64,000 nt of DNA from Exiguobacterium sp. RIT594 (GTDB lineage Bacteria; Bacillota; Bacilli; Exiguobacteriales; Exiguobacteriaceae): assembly GCF_003339585.1 (NCBI RefSeq), contig NZ_QPKF01000001.1:682001-746000 (forward strand). The letters are read 5' to 3'. Below, one piece after another: positions 28,125 through 37,488 of the stretch; within the stretch, counting starts at the first letter, position 1; every line of letters begins with the position of its first letter. The notes below the pieces were generated by a model. It did not search any database. It was not told the origin of the DNA and saw only the letters and a list, made by a program, of their open reading frames with translations. Made by a program: the position numbers and the translations under genes.

Positions 28125-28250
28125 GTCTTAAAATCTCCTCTTCATTTCTTTAAGCCTAACATTACCATAAAAGCTACCATTTTGTAGACCTTTCGGCTAT
28201 GGTAAACTAAAAGAAAATCAAAAAGAAATTTAAACATATGGGTGGTCAAG

Positions 28251-31200
28251 ATGTACTTAAAACGAATTGAAATCAATGGCTTCAAGTCATTTGCCAGTCG
28301 GACGGAGCTCGACTTCCTTCCGGGAGTCACAGCCGTCGTCGGACCAAACGGCAGTGGGAAGTCCAATATATCGGATGCTGTGCGCTGGGTGCTCGGTGAG
28401 CAATCAGCTAAATCATTACGCGGTGGGAAGATGGAAGATGTCATCTTTGCCGGAAGTATCACGGAACACCGGAAACAATTTGCGGAAGTCACGCTCGTGC
28501 TCGACAATGAGTCGGGGACTGTGGCCTTGCCGTATCAAGAAATCAATGTAACGCGGCGTGTCAGCCGGAACGGCGACAGTGATTATTTTTTAAATAAAAA
28601 ACCATGCCGATTAAAAGATGTTCTGGATTTATTCATGGATACCGGATTGTCGCGTGACGCGTTCGCCATCATCGGTCAAGGACGGGTCGAACAAGTGATT
28701 TCCGGAAAACCGGAAGAACGACGCGCGGTCATCGAAGAGGCAGCAGGCGTCTTAAAATACCGGAACCGTAAAAAACAAGCCGAACGAAAGTTGACGGATA
28801 CAGAAACAAATTTGTCACGGGTCGATGACATTTTATTTGAACTGGGTGGACGAATTGAGCCATTACGAGAACAGGCGTCACTGGCAAAAGAATTTTTAGT
28901 TGCGCGGGAACGGTACGACTTCTTGGAACGGGGCATCCTTGCAACCGAAATTCAACAATATAAGACACAGCTTGCTGACGTGTCGACGGAAATCGAATCG
29001 TGCCAAACTCAATTATTGACGGAACAAGACCGATTGCAAGATACGATTGCAACACGGGAAACGCAAGAAACGTCGCTAGAAGAGACGCGGCGACTTGAGA
29101 CGGAGATGCAGGATCGTTTACGGCTTGTCTCGAATAAACTCGTTGAAATCGAAGGGGCTTTGAACCTCGCGAAAGAGCGGGAAAAACACGGGGCGGAAAT
29201 GAAGGCGCGTCTGGAACAGGAAGTAGCAGTTGCTGAACAACGGGTAGCGCAAATCGAGCAAGAGGAACAGGCGGTGCTGAAACAACAGCAACAGACACAG
29301 CAACTGTACCTCGATACTGTGGCGCAACGGGAACAAGCCGATGCTGCCTTGTCTTACTCCGACCGGGATTTTGAAAAAGAAGCCGAACAATTACGTTCGG
29401 AAGCCTTTGAAGTAGCCAGCCGTCTGGCGGCGTCAACGAATGCTTACCACCGTGCCAAACAAGATCTCCTTCATGCAGAAGAACAGCAAATCAGCTTTTC
29501 GGAAAATGTCGGGTCAAAACAAACGGACCGCTCGACGTATGAAGCGGAAACGATTCGTCTCGGGCAACAGGTGGAAGAGTTGCGGAACCGTTTAGAAACG
29601 TTGCGTCAAGAAGAACACGCACAACAAGACCAGCACCGTCAGCAACAAGAGACGTTGCGGCAAATGGAGCAATCCATCATCGATCTCCACCGGCGTCGCG
29701 ATAAGACGGAAGACCGGATCGAGTTTTTGGAATCGGTCAAAGCGGACTACAGTGGCTATTTCGGAGCCGTCAAAACCGTTTTGAAACAACGTGACCGGAT
29801 TGCCGGTATCCATGGCGCTGTTGCGGAACTGATTACCGTTCCTGCCCGTTTTGAGGCGGCAATCGAAACGGCACTCGGCGGAGCGATGCAAAATGTCGTC
29901 GTCGATACAGATGTGACAGGCCGGAAACTGATTCAAGAACTACGCCGGTTGAATGCCGGTCGGGCGACATTCATGCCGCTCGCGTCCATTCAGCGTCGTG
30001 AACTGAGTGCTTCCGTGCAAGAAAGTCTGTCCGGCATGTCGGGCTACCTCGGCGTTGCGAGCAATCTGGTCACGACACGGGAAGATTTCATCAAACTGAA
30101 AGAGAATCTGCTTGGGACGACTCTGGTCGTGGAATCGCTTGAACAAGCGAATACGATTGCCCGTTCGACAGGACACCGTTACCGGATCGTGACGCTCGAA
30201 GGCGATGTCGTCAACGTCGGAGGATCGATGACGGGAGGCAGTCGGAAAAAAGGAACCCCTCTCTTCAGCCAGTCGCGTGAACTGGAAGAGTTGCAGACAG
30301 GATTAAAACAGGGTCAGGCTGTTATTCGGGAACAAGAGCGACGCCGTGATGAAATGAGAACAGCTAACGCACAACTTGCCGGTTCACTTGAAGAAAATGT
30401 CCGCAACATTCAACTGGTCCAGGCGCAACTGGAAAGTGTCCGTGAAGCCTTTACAGAGGCGAAACGCAGTCTCGCCGTCACCGCTTCGGAATTATCGGTT
30501 CACGATGGTCAGCTGAATCGCCTTGCTGAACAAGCGGCCGAAGCAAAAGCAATCATTGCAACATCAGAGCAGGACATGGAACAGTTGACGAAACGCCAAG
30601 TGGAACTGCGCCAGGCTCTCGATCAACTGAAAGAAGCGCAGTCACGCGGGGCTGTTGCAGTCGAAGAATTAAAACAACAACAAGCAGAAGCCTTGCTTGA
30701 AGAACGGACGGTCAGTATGACACGCGATCAAATCGATCGTGAAGTCATGCGTCTCCGCGAGACACTGAGTCATGCGAAATTAGAAAGAAGTCATAAACGA
30801 CGTGATTTGAAACATATTCTAGAAGGATTCGATGAAGCGAAGATTGATGCGCTGCACGTTGAAAAAATGCAGATGCAACAAGAACAAACTTCAGTCGAAC
30901 ATGAATTGACGCTTGTGACGAAAAAAATCCGGCAGGCAGCAGAAGACTTGCGTCTGTTACGGATTCAGGAAGCGAAATTGACGGAAGCCCGTCAGGCGAC
31001 GACGCAACGTCTTGATCAAGCCCGTCTCGCCCAGGGACGACTCAGCACACGTCTTGAGACACGTCACGAAACACTGGAAGAAATGGGACTGATCGCGGAC
31101 TTGATTCAACCGTTGACCACTTCATTCGAGGAAGCCAAGGAAGAATTACATCTCTTGAAACGGCAACTCGAGGAAATCGGGATTGTCAATCTCGGTGCCA

Positions 31201-31820
31201 TCGAGGAATTTGCTGAAGTCGATCAACGCTTTACGTTCTTGTCGACGCAGCGTGACGATTTAGTCAATGCGAAAACTGATTTGTATGCTGTCATTGAAGA
31301 AATGGACCGGGAAGTCGTCCGATTGTTCAAACAGACATACACAGCCGTTCGGGAACATTTCCGGGAAACCTTCCGGGAACTGTTTGGCGGCGGGGAAGCC
31401 GACTTGATTTTAGTGGATCCAACCGACCTGTTGACAAGCGGTATCGATATCGTAGCCAAACCACCCGGCAAAAAGTTACAAAATCTGTCCTTGTTGTCCG
31501 GTGGGGAACGTGCCTTGACTGCGATTGCGCTGCTATTCGCCATCTTAAAAACACGACCGGTCCCATTCTGTGTCCTCGATGAGGTCGAAGCGGCCCTCGA
31601 TGAAGCGAACGTCGCCCGGTTTGGAGAGTTCGTCCATCAACTGGCACGCGAGACACAGTTCATCATCATTACCCACCGAAAGGGAACGATGGAGTCCGCC
31701 GATGTCCTGTATGGCGTTACGATGCAACAAAACGGTATTTCTGAAGTATTATCCGTTAAACTGGAAGAAGCGAGACGGACACTCAGTGAAGAAGTAGAAC
31801 CAAAGGGGATAAAAAAATGA
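28251..31820 (+). CDS. smc: Chromosome partition protein SMC
   Basis: Large ATPase that, with ScpA and ScpB, forms the condensin loading at parS and organising the chromosome. The 1189 residues show the N-terminal Walker A GPNGSGKSN (31-39), two long coiled coils (about 170-500 and 660-1000) around a hinge (about 510-650, including SMTGGSRKKGTPLF at its end), the signature LSGGERALTAIA (about 1081) and Walker B VLDEVEAALDEANV (about 1107). Length is normal (B. subtilis 1186). GGTGGTCAAG precedes the ATG at 28251. Confidence 0.97.
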   Translation: MYLKRIEINGFKSFASRTELDFLPGVTAVVGPNGSGKSNISDAVRWVLGEQSAKSLRGGKMEDVIFAGSITEHRKQFAEVTLVLDNESGTVALPYQEINVTRRVSRNGDSDYFLNKKPCRLKDVLDLFMDTGLSRDAFAIIGQGRVEQVISGKPEERRAVIEEAAGVLKYRNRKKQAERKLTDTETNLSRVDDILFELGGRIEPLREQASLAKEFLVARERYDFLERGILATEIQQYKTQLADVSTEIESCQTQLLTEQDRLQDTIATRETQETSLEETRRLETEMQDRLRLVSNKLVEIEGALNLAKEREKHGAEMKARLEQEVAVAEQRVAQIEQEEQAVLKQQQQTQQLYLDTVAQREQADAALSYSDRDFEKEAEQLRSEAFEVASRLAASTNAYHRAKQDLLHAEEQQISFSENVGSKQTDRSTYEAETIRLGQQVEELRNRLETLRQEEHAQQDQHRQQQETLRQMEQSIIDLHRRRDKTEDRIEFLESVKADYSGYFGAVKTVLKQRDRIAGIHGAVAELITVPARFEAAIETALGGAMQNVVVDTDVTGRKLIQELRRLNAGRATFMPLASIQRRELSASVQESLSGMSGYLGVASNLVTTREDFIKLKENLLGTTLVVESLEQANTIARSTGHRYRIVTLEGDVVNVGGSMTGGSRKKGTPLFSQSRELEELQTGLKQGQAVIREQERRRDEMRTANAQLAGSLEENVRNIQLVQAQLESVREAFTEAKRSLAVTASELSVHDGQLNRLAEQAAEAKAIIATSEQDMEQLTKRQVELRQALDQLKEAQSRGAVAVEELKQQQAEALLEERTVSMTRDQIDREVMRLRETLSHAKLERSHKRRDLKHILEGFDEAKIDALHVEKMQMQQEQTSVEHELTLVTKKIRQAAEDLRLLRIQEAKLTEARQATTQRLDQARLAQGRLSTRLETRHETLEEMGLIADLIQPLTTSFEEAKEELHLLKRQLEEIGIVNLGAIEEFAEVDQRFTFLSTQRDDLVNAKTDLYAVIEEMDREVVRLFKQTYTAVREHFRETFRELFGGGEADLILVDPTDLLTSGIDIVAKPPGKKLQNLSLLSGGERALTAIALLFAILKTRPVPFCVLDEVEAALDEANVARFGEFVHQLARETQFIIITHRKGTMESADVLYGVTMQQNGISEVLSVKLEEARRTLSEEVEPKGIKK

Positions 31821-32821
31821 GTTTCTTTAAAAAATTAAAAGATCGTCTGACGACATCCACGCAAGAAGTGACGTCGAAGTTTACGGAAGGCTTGACGAAA
31901 ACACGGGACGGGTTGGCGAATGCCGTCAACGATCTCGTCTACCGTTTCCGTGAAGTCGACGAAGATTTTTTCGAAGAGTTGGAAGAAGTATTGATTCAGG
32001 CCGATGTCGGTGTCACGACGACGATGGATCTTGTTGAAAAGCTAAAAGTTGAAGTCAAACGTAAAAATGTCAAGGATACAAAAGAAGTGCGTGACGTACT
32101 GGTCGAAGTCGTCGCGAGCATGTTGGTGGAAGAGGAAGAGTCGGAACTGGATCTCAGTCACGAACTCAATGTCATCTTATTTGTCGGTGTCAACGGCGTC
32201 GGGAAAACAACGACGATTGGTAAACTGGCGAACCGTCTGAAAAACGAAGGCAAAACGGTCATGCTTGCAGCTGGCGATACGTTCCGGGCCGGTGCCATCG
32301 ATCAACTTCAAGTCTGGGGTGAACGTTCCGGTGTGCCTGTCATTCGTCAAGGTGAAGGGTCGGACCCGGCAGCGGTCATCTATGATGCGGTTCAAGCTGC
32401 TAAAGCCCGAAAAGTCGACGTCCTGATTTGCGATACAGCCGGTCGACTGCAAAACAAAGTCAATTTAATGAATGAACTCGAAAAAGTAAAACGTGTCATC
32501 GAACGGGAAATTCCGGGGGCGCCGCATGAAGTATTGCTCGCCCTTGACGCGACGACCGGTCAAAATGCGATGGTGCAAGCAAAAGCCTTTAAACAAGCGA
32601 CGGATGTCAGTGGGATCGTTTTGACGAAGCTCGACGGAACAGCGAAAGGTGGAATCGTCCTTGCGATTAAGAACGAGTTGGATTTGCCGGTGAAATTCGT
32701 GGGTCTCGGTGAAAAAATTGATGACTTACAACCGTTCGATGCCGAACAATTCGTCTATGGATTATTCGGAGATGTCTTTGAAGAAAAAGAAACGGTCGAA
32801 GAAGTCCGAGAAGAGGACTGA
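31817..32821 (+). CDS. ftsY: Signal recognition particle receptor FtsY
   Basis: Membrane-associated SRP receptor GTPase, 334 residues. It has a short N-terminal amphipathic region instead of the long acidic A domain of enterobacteria, then the NG domains: P-loop GVNGVGKTTTIGKLA, DTFRAGA, DTAGR, and TKLDGTAKGG. The ATG overlaps the smc stop by four bases. The partner ffh is two genes downstream. Confidence 0.96.
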   Translation: MSFFKKLKDRLTTSTQEVTSKFTEGLTKTRDGLANAVNDLVYRFREVDEDFFEELEEVLIQADVGVTTTMDLVEKLKVEVKRKNVKDTKEVRDVLVEVVASMLVEEEESELDLSHELNVILFVGVNGVGKTTTIGKLANRLKNEGKTVMLAAGDTFRAGAIDQLQVWGERSGVPVIRQGEGSDPAAVIYDAVQAAKARKVDVLICDTAGRLQNKVNLMNELEKVKRVIEREIPGAPHEVLLALDATTGQNAMVQAKAFKQATDVSGIVLTKLDGTAKGGIVLAIKNELDLPVKFVGLGEKIDDLQPFDAEQFVYGLFGDVFEEKETVEEVREED

Positions 32822-32848
32822 CCACGATTTCCTTGTAAAGAAAAAAAC

Positions 32849-32877
32849 TTGACAACACACTGTGAGGGCTGTACTAT
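32849..32877 (+). promoter_or_regulatory. ylxM-ffh promoter
   Basis: Perfect TTGACA (32849-32854), a 17-base spacer and TACTAT (32872-32877). TATACT at 32875-32880 is an alternative -10 at a less good distance. Confidence 0.65.
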
Positions 32878-32922
32878 ACTATCTGTAAAGGAATTTCACT
32901 TAACAACCGCGGAGGTGTTCGA

Positions 32923-33243
32923 ATGACACTTGATAAGACGAACCGGATGAATTATCTGATTGACTTTTATCAGGAGCTTTTGACGCCGAAACAACGGAAT
33001 TATATGTCACTCTATTACCTAGATGACTTTTCGTTAGGTGAAATCGCCGATGAGTTTGAAGTCAGCCGACAAGCAGTCTACGACAACATAAAACGTACGG
33101 AAGCGATGCTTGAACAATATGAAGAACGACTGGGTTTGTTCGCAAAGTATGAACAGCGAAAGATACTTCTTGATCAGTTGAAGCAACTAGACCTTCCGAG
33201 CGAAGCTCACGTGACCATTACGGCACTCGAGCAATTAGAGTAG
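32923..33243 (+). CDS. ylxM: YlxM, putative DNA-binding accessory protein of the SRP pathway
   Basis: A 106-residue protein with a sigma-70 region-4-like helix-turn-helix (about 20-65; [28 protein letters not shown]). The family is linked to ffh in Firmicutes, and in streptococci it modulates SRP-FtsY GTPase activity. CGGAGGTG precedes the ATG. It lies between ftsY and ffh, with its own promoter upstream. Confidence 0.92.
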   Translation: MTLDKTNRMNYLIDFYQELLTPKQRNYMSLYYLDDFSLGEIADEFEVSRQAVYDNIKRTEAMLEQYEERLGLFAKYEQRKILLDQLKQLDLPSEAHVTITALEQLE

Positions 33244-33254
33244 GGGGCAATTTC

Positions 33255-34607
33255 ATGGCATTCGAAGGATTATCGGAACGGCTTCAAGCCAGTCTCGCTA
33301 AAATGCGGGGTAAAGGTAAGATTTCTGAAGCGGACGTAAAAGAAATGATGCGTGAGGTTCGCCTTGCGTTATTAGAAGCTGACGTCAACTTCAAAGTCGT
33401 CAAACAATTCGTAAATGATGTGAAAGAACGTGCAGTCGGGCAAGATGTCATGACGTCTCTCACGCCAGGTCAGCAAGTCGTCAAAATCGTCCATGACGAA
33501 TTGACGAAACTGATGGGGTCAGAAGTTTCTCCATTGACGTTATCGAACCGTCCGCCAACCGTCATCATGATGACCGGTTTGCAAGGGGCTGGTAAGACGA
33601 CAACAGTCGGAAAACTTGCGAATCATTTACGGAAGAAACAAAATCGCAGTCCACTGCTCGTTGCAGCGGATATTTACCGACCGGCTGCGATCAAACAGCT
33701 CGAGACGTTAGGAAAACAACTCGAACTGCCTGTTTTCTCAATGGGAGATCAGGTCAGTCCACAAGAGATTGTCACTAATGCCCTCGACTATGCAAAAGAG
33801 CATCACCACGATATCGTGTTGATCGATACGGCGGGACGCTTACATATCGACGAGGACCTCATGCAGGAACTGGTTGATGTGAAAGAAATCGCCAAACCGA
33901 ATGAAATCTTCCTTGTCGTCGATTCGATGACGGGTCAGGATGCCGTCAATGTCGCCGAAAGCTTTAATGAAAAGCTCGGTGTGACAGGTGTCATCTTGAC
34001 GAAGCTCGACGGGGATACTCGAGGCGGAGCAGCACTCTCCATCAAGGCAGTCACCGGAGCACCGATTAAGTTCGTCGGTCTTGGAGAGAAGCTGGACGCA
34101 ATCGAGCCATTCTATCCGGAGCGGATGGCGTCACGGATTCTCGGCATGGGAGATATGCTGACGCTGATTGAAAAAGCGGAGTCTCAAATGGACGCGACAC
34201 GCGCCAAAGAGCTCGAAGGCAAAATGCGCGATGCATCGTTCACGTTTGACGATTTCATCGAGCAGTTACAGCAAGTGAAACAGATGGGTCCTTTGGATGA
34301 GTTGTTAGGAATGATTCCGGGTGCCGGTAAAGGAAAGATGAAGGGTCTGAAAAATGCCCAAATCGATGAGAAGCAACTTGTTTATGTCGAAGCGATTATT
34401 CAATCGATGACAAAACGAGAGCGGACTGAACCGGAAATTCTCAATGCGAGTCGTCGGAAACGGATTGCGCGCGGCAGTGGTCGTAGCATTCAAGAAGTGA
34501 ACCGATTGATCAAGCAATTTGAAGACATGCGGAAGATGATGAAACAATTCTCCGGCCAAATGGGCAAAGGGAAAAAGAAAGGCGGCTTTGGCCTCCCATT
34601 CTTCTAA
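33255..34607 (+). CDS. ffh: Signal recognition particle protein Ffh
   Basis: GTPase that binds 4.5S/6S RNA and signal sequences and delivers ribosomes to FtsY. The 450 residues comprise N and G domains with GLQGAGKTTTVGKLA, DTAGRLHIDE and TKLDGDTRGG, then a Met-rich M domain (about 300-430) with the RNA-binding SRRKRIARGSG motif and the Met-rich helix QFEDMRKMMKQ. The RNA component gene is not in this window. Confidence 0.97.
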   Translation: MAFEGLSERLQASLAKMRGKGKISEADVKEMMREVRLALLEADVNFKVVKQFVNDVKERAVGQDVMTSLTPGQQVVKIVHDELTKLMGSEVSPLTLSNRPPTVIMMTGLQGAGKTTTVGKLANHLRKKQNRSPLLVAADIYRPAAIKQLETLGKQLELPVFSMGDQVSPQEIVTNALDYAKEHHHDIVLIDTAGRLHIDEDLMQELVDVKEIAKPNEIFLVVDSMTGQDAVNVAESFNEKLGVTGVILTKLDGDTRGGAALSIKAVTGAPIKFVGLGEKLDAIEPFYPERMASRILGMGDMLTLIEKAESQMDATRAKELEGKMRDASFTFDDFIEQLQQVKQMGPLDELLGMIPGAGKGKMKGLKNAQIDEKQLVYVEAIIQSMTKRERTEPEILNASRRKRIARGSGRSIQEVNRLIKQFEDMRKMMKQFSGQMGKGKKKGGFGLPFF

Positions 34608-34612
34608 AAGTC

Positions 34613-34641
34613 TTTTCACTTTTGCTGGAACGTTGTATACT
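34613..34641 (+). promoter_or_regulatory. rpsP promoter
   Basis: TTTTCA (34613-34618), a 17-base spacer and TATACT (34636-34641), 60 bases before rpsP. Confidence 0.5.
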
Positions 34642-34700
34642 AGTGAAGTTGTCAATTTGACTAAACCAAAAAACTATTTATTATCTGGAGGGACTTACGA

Positions 34701-34976
34701 ATGGCAGTTAAAATTCGTCTTAAGCGCATGGGCGCAAACAAATCACCTTTCTACCGTGTGGTAGTAGCAGACTCACGTGCACCACGTGATGGTCGTTTCA
34801 TCGAGCAAATCGGATACTACAACCCGGTTGCTAAACCAGAAGCAGAAGTAAAACTTAACGAAGAGCTTGCTCTTAAATGGCTCGCTGAAGGTGCTAAACC
34901 TTCAGACACAGTTCGTAACCTCTTCTCAAAAGCTGGTATCATGGAGAAATTCCACAACGCGAAACTCGCGAAGTAA
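34701..34976 (+). CDS. rpsP: 30S ribosomal protein S16
   Basis: A 91-residue ribosomal protein beginning [21 protein letters not shown] and containing [19 protein letters not shown], the hallmark S16 sequence. GGAGGGA precedes the ATG. In B. subtilis khpA and ylqD follow; here a strong terminator and then rimM follow. Confidence 0.97.
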   Translation: MAVKIRLKRMGANKSPFYRVVVADSRAPRDGRFIEQIGYYNPVAKPEAEVKLNEELALKWLAEGAKPSDTVRNLFSKAGIMEKFHNAKLAK

Positions 34977-34983
34977 GACGATT

Positions 34984-35014
34984 GGAGGTGAGCGAAAGCT
35001 TACCTCCTTTTTGT
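34984..35014 (+). terminator. Terminator after rpsP
   Basis: GGAGGTGAGC pairs with GCTTACCTCC around a GAAA tetraloop, followed by TTTTT. It separates rpsP from rimM-trmD, which usually share its transcript. Confidence 0.88.
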
Positions 35015-35065
35015 ATGGCAAAATAATAACGGGAAACAAGACTTGGGAATAAGGAAGTGGAACAG

Positions 35066-35575
35066 ATGGAATGGTTGGAAGTCGCAAAAATCGCCAACAC
35101 GCACGGTTTGAAAGGCGAATTGAAACTACTGGCAAGCACAGATTTTCCGGAACAGCGCTTTAAAGTCGGCAATGATGTATTTTTAGAATCAAACGGAACA
35201 TACACACCGTTTACGATCAGCAGTTACCGGAAACACAAACAATTCATCATGGTGACGTTCAAAGGAATGCAACACATCAATGATGTTGAGAAATACAAAG
35301 GCTTGAAACTGTATGTTCAGCCGGAAGCCTTACAGGAACTCGGGGAACATGAATTTTATTATCATGAAATCATCGGCTGTACGGTCTTCGACGGTGAAAA
35401 CGAAATCGGTGTCGTCTCTGATATTTTAGAAACGGGAGCAAATGACGTATGGACGATCAAACGTCCCGGTAAAAAAGATGTGCTGATTCCCTATATCGAA
35501 CAAGTCGTCGCCTCAATTGACGTCGAAGCCAAACGGATTCAAATCACACCGTTACCGGGTTTGATCGAAGGATGA
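35066..35575 (+). CDS. rimM: Ribosome maturation factor RimM
   Basis: Binds S19 and assists assembly of the 30S head. The 169 residues have an N-terminal RimM beta-barrel with [15 protein letters not shown] and a C-terminal PRC-barrel (about 95-168) including the [15 protein letters not shown]-like segment. The ATG at 35066 follows AAGGAAGTGG; an in-frame GTG at 35057 is part of that site. It overlaps trmD by four bases. Confidence 0.94.
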   Translation: MEWLEVAKIANTHGLKGELKLLASTDFPEQRFKVGNDVFLESNGTYTPFTISSYRKHKQFIMVTFKGMQHINDVEKYKGLKLYVQPEALQELGEHEFYYHEIIGCTVFDGENEIGVVSDILETGANDVWTIKRPGKKDVLIPYIEQVVASIDVEAKRIQITPLPGLIEG

Positions 35576-36300
35576 ACATTACGGTCCTGACGCTATTTCC
35601 GGAAATGTTCACAGCGCTTAATCACTCGATTGTCGCCCGTGCGCAAGAGGAGAAGCGGATTGAACTCAACTATGTCAATTTCCGGGACTATTCGACGAAT
35701 CGTCATGGGCGTGTCGATGATTCTCCATACGGTGGAGGGGCCGGAATGTTATTGACTCCCCAACCGGTGTTTGACGCGATTGCGGCATTGCCTGAAGCCA
35801 ACCGGCGAATCATTGCCCTGACACCGACGGGGCGGCGATTTGATCAGCGTCTTGCTGAAGAATGGTCAACCGAAACGGAGCTCGTCTTTTTGTGCGGTCA
35901 TTACGAAGGCTTTGACCAACGGATCCATGATGAGCTCGTGACGGACGAAGTGTCGCTCGGTGACTTTGTTTTGACCGGTGGCGAGCTTGCCGCGATGACG
36001 ATGATTGACGCCACCGTCCGCCTGTTACCGGATGTTCTCGGAAAAGCTGCCAGTCATGAAGACGACTCGTTTTCGACCGGATTGCTCGAGTATCCGCATT
36101 ATACGCGTCCGGCTGACTTTCGGGGTTTAGTGGTTCCGGATGTCTTATTGTCCGGCAATCATGCCCGGATCGAAACGTGGCGCCGTGAACAGGCATTGAA
36201 ACGGACACTGGAACGGCGACCGGATTTACTTGAGCAGGCCGATTTGTCCGAGACCGACCGTCGTTACTTGCAATCAATTTCAGGATTGTCAAACGACTGA
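35572..36300 (+). CDS. trmD: tRNA (guanine-37-N1)-methyltransferase
   Basis: SPOUT-fold enzyme that makes m1G37 and prevents +1 frameshifting. The 242 residues contain the trefoil-knot motifs [22 protein letters not shown] and [11 protein letters not shown], and a C-terminal tRNA-binding helical domain. The start overlaps the rimM stop (ATGA). Conserved rimM-trmD-rplS order. Confidence 0.96.
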   Translation: MNITVLTLFPEMFTALNHSIVARAQEEKRIELNYVNFRDYSTNRHGRVDDSPYGGGAGMLLTPQPVFDAIAALPEANRRIIALTPTGRRFDQRLAEEWSTETELVFLCGHYEGFDQRIHDELVTDEVSLGDFVLTGGELAAMTMIDATVRLLPDVLGKAASHEDDSFSTGLLEYPHYTRPADFRGLVVPDVLLSGNHARIETWRREQALKRTLERRPDLLEQADLSETDRRYLQSISGLSND

Positions 36301-36317
36301 AACTGTGATAAGTTAAA

Positions 36318-36392
36318 ACATGTGGCAAAAGCCACATATTAACGATGTTCCGCTGTTGGATGCCAAGGGCAAATGAAGATACGAACATTGGT
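36318..36392 (+). ncRNA. Putative structured leader of rplS (L19 leader-like)
   Basis: Between trmD and rplS lies a hairpin ATGTGGC-AAAA-GCCACAT (36320-36337), then GATGTTC (36344-36350) that can pair with GAACATT (36383-36389), enclosing TGCC-AAG-GGCA (36361-36371). The position and multi-stem form resemble the ribosomal protein L19 leader known in Bacillales, which may allow feedback by L19. I could not compare it with the covariance model. Confidence 0.45.
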
Positions 36393-36412
36393 GAAAAAAG
36401 GAGAAATCATTC

Positions 36413-36766
36413 ATGAACACACAACAATTGTTCCGTGAAATTACACAAGAACAAATCAAGTCAGACGTCCCTGCATTCCGTCCTGGTGATACAGTCCGCG
36501 TCCACGTTAAAGTCGTCGAGGGTACGCGTGAGCGGATCCAGCTTTTCGAAGGCGTAGTCATCAAACGTCATGGTGGCGGCATCAGCGAAACGTTTACAGT
36601 TCGTAAGATTTCTTACGGAGTTGGCGTTGAGCGTGCATTCCCGCTCCATTCACCACGTGTAGCGCAAATTGAAGTCGTTCGTTACGGTAAAGTCCGTCGT
36701 GCGAAACTTTACTACCTCCGTAACCTTCGCGGTAAAGCGGCTCGTATTAAAGAAATTCGTCGTTAA
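36413..36766 (+). CDS. rplS: 50S ribosomal protein L19
   Basis: A 117-residue basic protein at the 30S-50S interface. The family signature [16 protein letters not shown] and [16 protein letters not shown] are evident, as is the C-terminal [30 protein letters not shown] precedes the ATG. A possible regulatory leader lies upstream and a terminator downstream. Confidence 0.97.
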   Translation: MNTQQLFREITQEQIKSDVPAFRPGDTVRVHVKVVEGTRERIQLFEGVVIKRHGGGISETFTVRKISYGVGVERAFPLHSPRVAQIEVVRYGKVRRAKLYYLRNLRGKAARIKEIRR

Positions 36767-36781
36767 TCATGTGAAAAAGTG

Positions 36782-36811
36782 GCTTGTCTCCGGACAAGCT
36801 TCTTTTTTTTA
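36782..36811 (+). terminator. rplS terminator
   Basis: GCTTGTC (36782-36788) pairs with GACAAGC (36793-36799), followed by TTCTTTTTTTT. Confidence 0.88.
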
Positions 36812-36866
36812 CCGTTTATGCGTATACTAGGTTTAGGCAAGAGATTGAGTTGAAGGAGTGGAACGC

Positions 36867-37406
36867 GTGAAGGAGTTATTTAGTTGGATCAAGGCGCTGG
36901 TCGTGGCGCTCGTAATTGCGTTCATCATCCGAACGTTTTTATTCGTTCCGGTCATTGTAGACGGCGAATCGATGATGCCGACGTTACACAATTCGGACCG
37001 AATGATTGTCAATAAGGTTCCTTATTATTTCAATGAACCGGAACGGGGAGACATCGTCGTCTTCCATGCAACGGAGACACGGGATTACATCAAACGTGTG
37101 ATTGCTGTTCCAGGTGATACGATGTACTACAAAGATGATACGTTATACGTCAACGATAAAAAAGTCGTGGAACCTTATCTGAACGAGTTTAAGGCGCAGA
37201 TGAACGGTGTTCCGTTAACAGAAGACTTTACATTGGAAGAAAAAACAGCACAAACGACCGTTCCCGAAGGAAAAGTGTTTGTAATGGGAGATAATCGTCA
37301 AAACTCGAAAGACAGCCGGGACATCGGTTTTGTAGACGAAGACCAAATCGTCGGTACGACGAACTTCGTTTTCTATCCGTTTAATGATGTTCGATCGGTC
37401 AATTGA
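36867..37406 (+). CDS. lepB: Type I signal peptidase
   Basis: Cleaves signal peptides on the outer face of the membrane. The 179 residues have one N-terminal transmembrane helix (about 9-28), the nucleophile Ser35 in DGESMMPTL, the general base Lys76 in YIKRVIAVPGD, and the box E motif MGDNRQNSKDSRDIG. The GTG at 36867 is at the right distance from GAAGGAG; an in-frame GTG nine bases upstream overlaps it. A TATACT (36823-36828) upstream may be its -10 box. The location between rplS and rbgA resembles that of the sip genes of Listeria rather than B. subtilis. Confidence 0.93.
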   Translation: MKELFSWIKALVVALVIAFIIRTFLFVPVIVDGESMMPTLHNSDRMIVNKVPYYFNEPERGDIVVFHATETRDYIKRVIAVPGDTMYYKDDTLYVNDKKVVEPYLNEFKAQMNGVPLTEDFTLEEKTAQTTVPEGKVFVMGDNRQNSKDSRDIGFVDEDQIVGTTNFVFYPFNDVRSVN

Positions 37407-37416
37407 TGATTTCAGC

Positions 37417-37451
37417 AAGTAATCAAGTAATTAAGTAATTAAGTAATTAAG
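37417..37451 (+). repeat. Tandem octamer repeat AAGTAATT, four units
   Basis: Four head-to-tail copies of an 8-base unit (the first ending in C instead of T) and three further bases of a fifth. It lies between the lepB stop and its terminator and is outside any gene. Confidence 0.9.
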
Positions 37452-37488
37452 AAACGGAGTTCACTGCATGTGGACTCCGTTTTTTTGT
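37452..37488 (+). terminator. lepB terminator
   Basis: AAACGGAGT pairs with ACTCCGTTT around a loop of about 13 bases, with the T-run extending to 37487. Confidence 0.85.

Noticed and set aside
28729-29436. Long minus-strand open frame of 235 codons inside smc
   Set aside because: It lies antisense to a coiled-coil coding region with strong codon bias, has no ribosome-binding site and no recognisable protein features; smc is unambiguous.
37417-37451. CRISPR or iteron origin from the AAGTAATT repeats
   Set aside because: Units are 8 bases without spacers, directly adjacent, and there are no Cas or replication genes nearby.
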